Made by a program: the position numbers and the translations under genes. Below are positions 63,965 through 64,000 of a DNA stretch of 64,000 nt, in pieces (the first letter of the stretch is position 1; every line of letters starts with the position of its first letter). Source of the DNA: Myxococcus fulvus (GTDB lineage Bacteria; Myxococcota; Myxococcia; Myxococcales; Myxococcaceae); contig NZ_FOIB01000002.1 in the NCBI RefSeq assembly GCF_900111765.1, positions 186,001 to 250,000 on the forward strand, given 5' to 3'. The notes beneath the pieces were generated by a model. It made no database searches. It was not told the origin of the DNA and worked only from the letters and a program-made list of their open reading frames with translations.

Positions 63965-64000
63965 ATCCACCCCGTCCCTCATGCGCCGCGGGGAGTCAAC

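Overview
The window is high-GC DNA (about 70 percent by eye) with dense genes, many secreted lipoproteins, abundant sensor kinases, GTG/TTG starts and long antisense shadow frames. This, together with the families present (an outer-membrane-exchange-type lipoprotein toxin with an Imm11-like immunity gene, a zf-HC2/TPR/CHAT fusion, a DUF1552/DUF1592 pair, SBBP propellers), points to a myxobacterium of the Myxococcus/Corallococcus type. I see no rRNA, tRNA, CRISPR array, insertion sequence or prophage.

Layout. 1-9043: a truncated propeller lipoprotein, a DUF418 membrane protein whose annotated start codon sits in a 15-bp inverted repeat, an octapeptide-repeat helical protein, small hypotheticals, a very large VIT/VWA/TPR/DUF2135 lipoprotein and a secreted acidic protein. 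9140-16212: envelope enzymes, namely a YpfJ-type zinc peptidase, a two-domain M16 peptidase lipoprotein, a Tat-exported GMC oxidoreductase pair and a spermidine-synthase-like protein with a signal peptide. 16306-21702: a HelD-like helicase, two orphan histidine kinases in tandem and a proline-rich membrane-anchored protein. 21871-30831: pectinacetylesterase-family hydrolase, DUF457-type membrane protein, DUF1592/DUF1552 operon, rpiA, an SBBP propeller and an outer-membrane barrel. 30962-36160: LysR regulator, beta-helix lipoprotein, ArsC/Spx-like protein, MshEN-pseudo-receiver protein, SGNH hydrolase and an alpha/beta hydrolase at the end of an amino-acid ABC operon. 36162-43834: the ABC transporter (substrate-binding protein fused to permease, plus ATPase), a response regulator/kinase pair, a cytochrome P450, a DsbA-like thiol oxidoreductase and an AlaX-type editing protein. 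43938-55385 is the accessory-looking part. 55554-63964 returns to conserved genes (YgiQ, DUF3142 pair, cyclase, RluA pseudouridine synthase) plus a secreted triple six-cysteine repeat protein.

The most interesting region is 43938-55385. It holds two adjacent lipoproteins (one with a JAMM-like HNHP...S..D motif); a three-gene operon of ECF sigma factor, a single protein joining a zinc-finger anti-sigma domain, one membrane span, TPRs and a CHAT caspase-like protease, and a lipoprotein; a giant protein with two complete SF1 helicase engines of different subfamilies; and a lipoprotein HNH/AHH-type nuclease toxin with its Imm11-like partner. The sigma/CHAT operon reads like an envelope sensor in which a periplasmic protease is built into the anti-sigma factor. 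The toxin pair has the architecture of the SitA/SitI kin-discrimination toxins of Myxococcus. These roles are inferred from domain content and gene order.

Translation starts were chosen by ribosome-binding sites, signal peptides and overlaps; several are therefore shorter than the longest possible frame.
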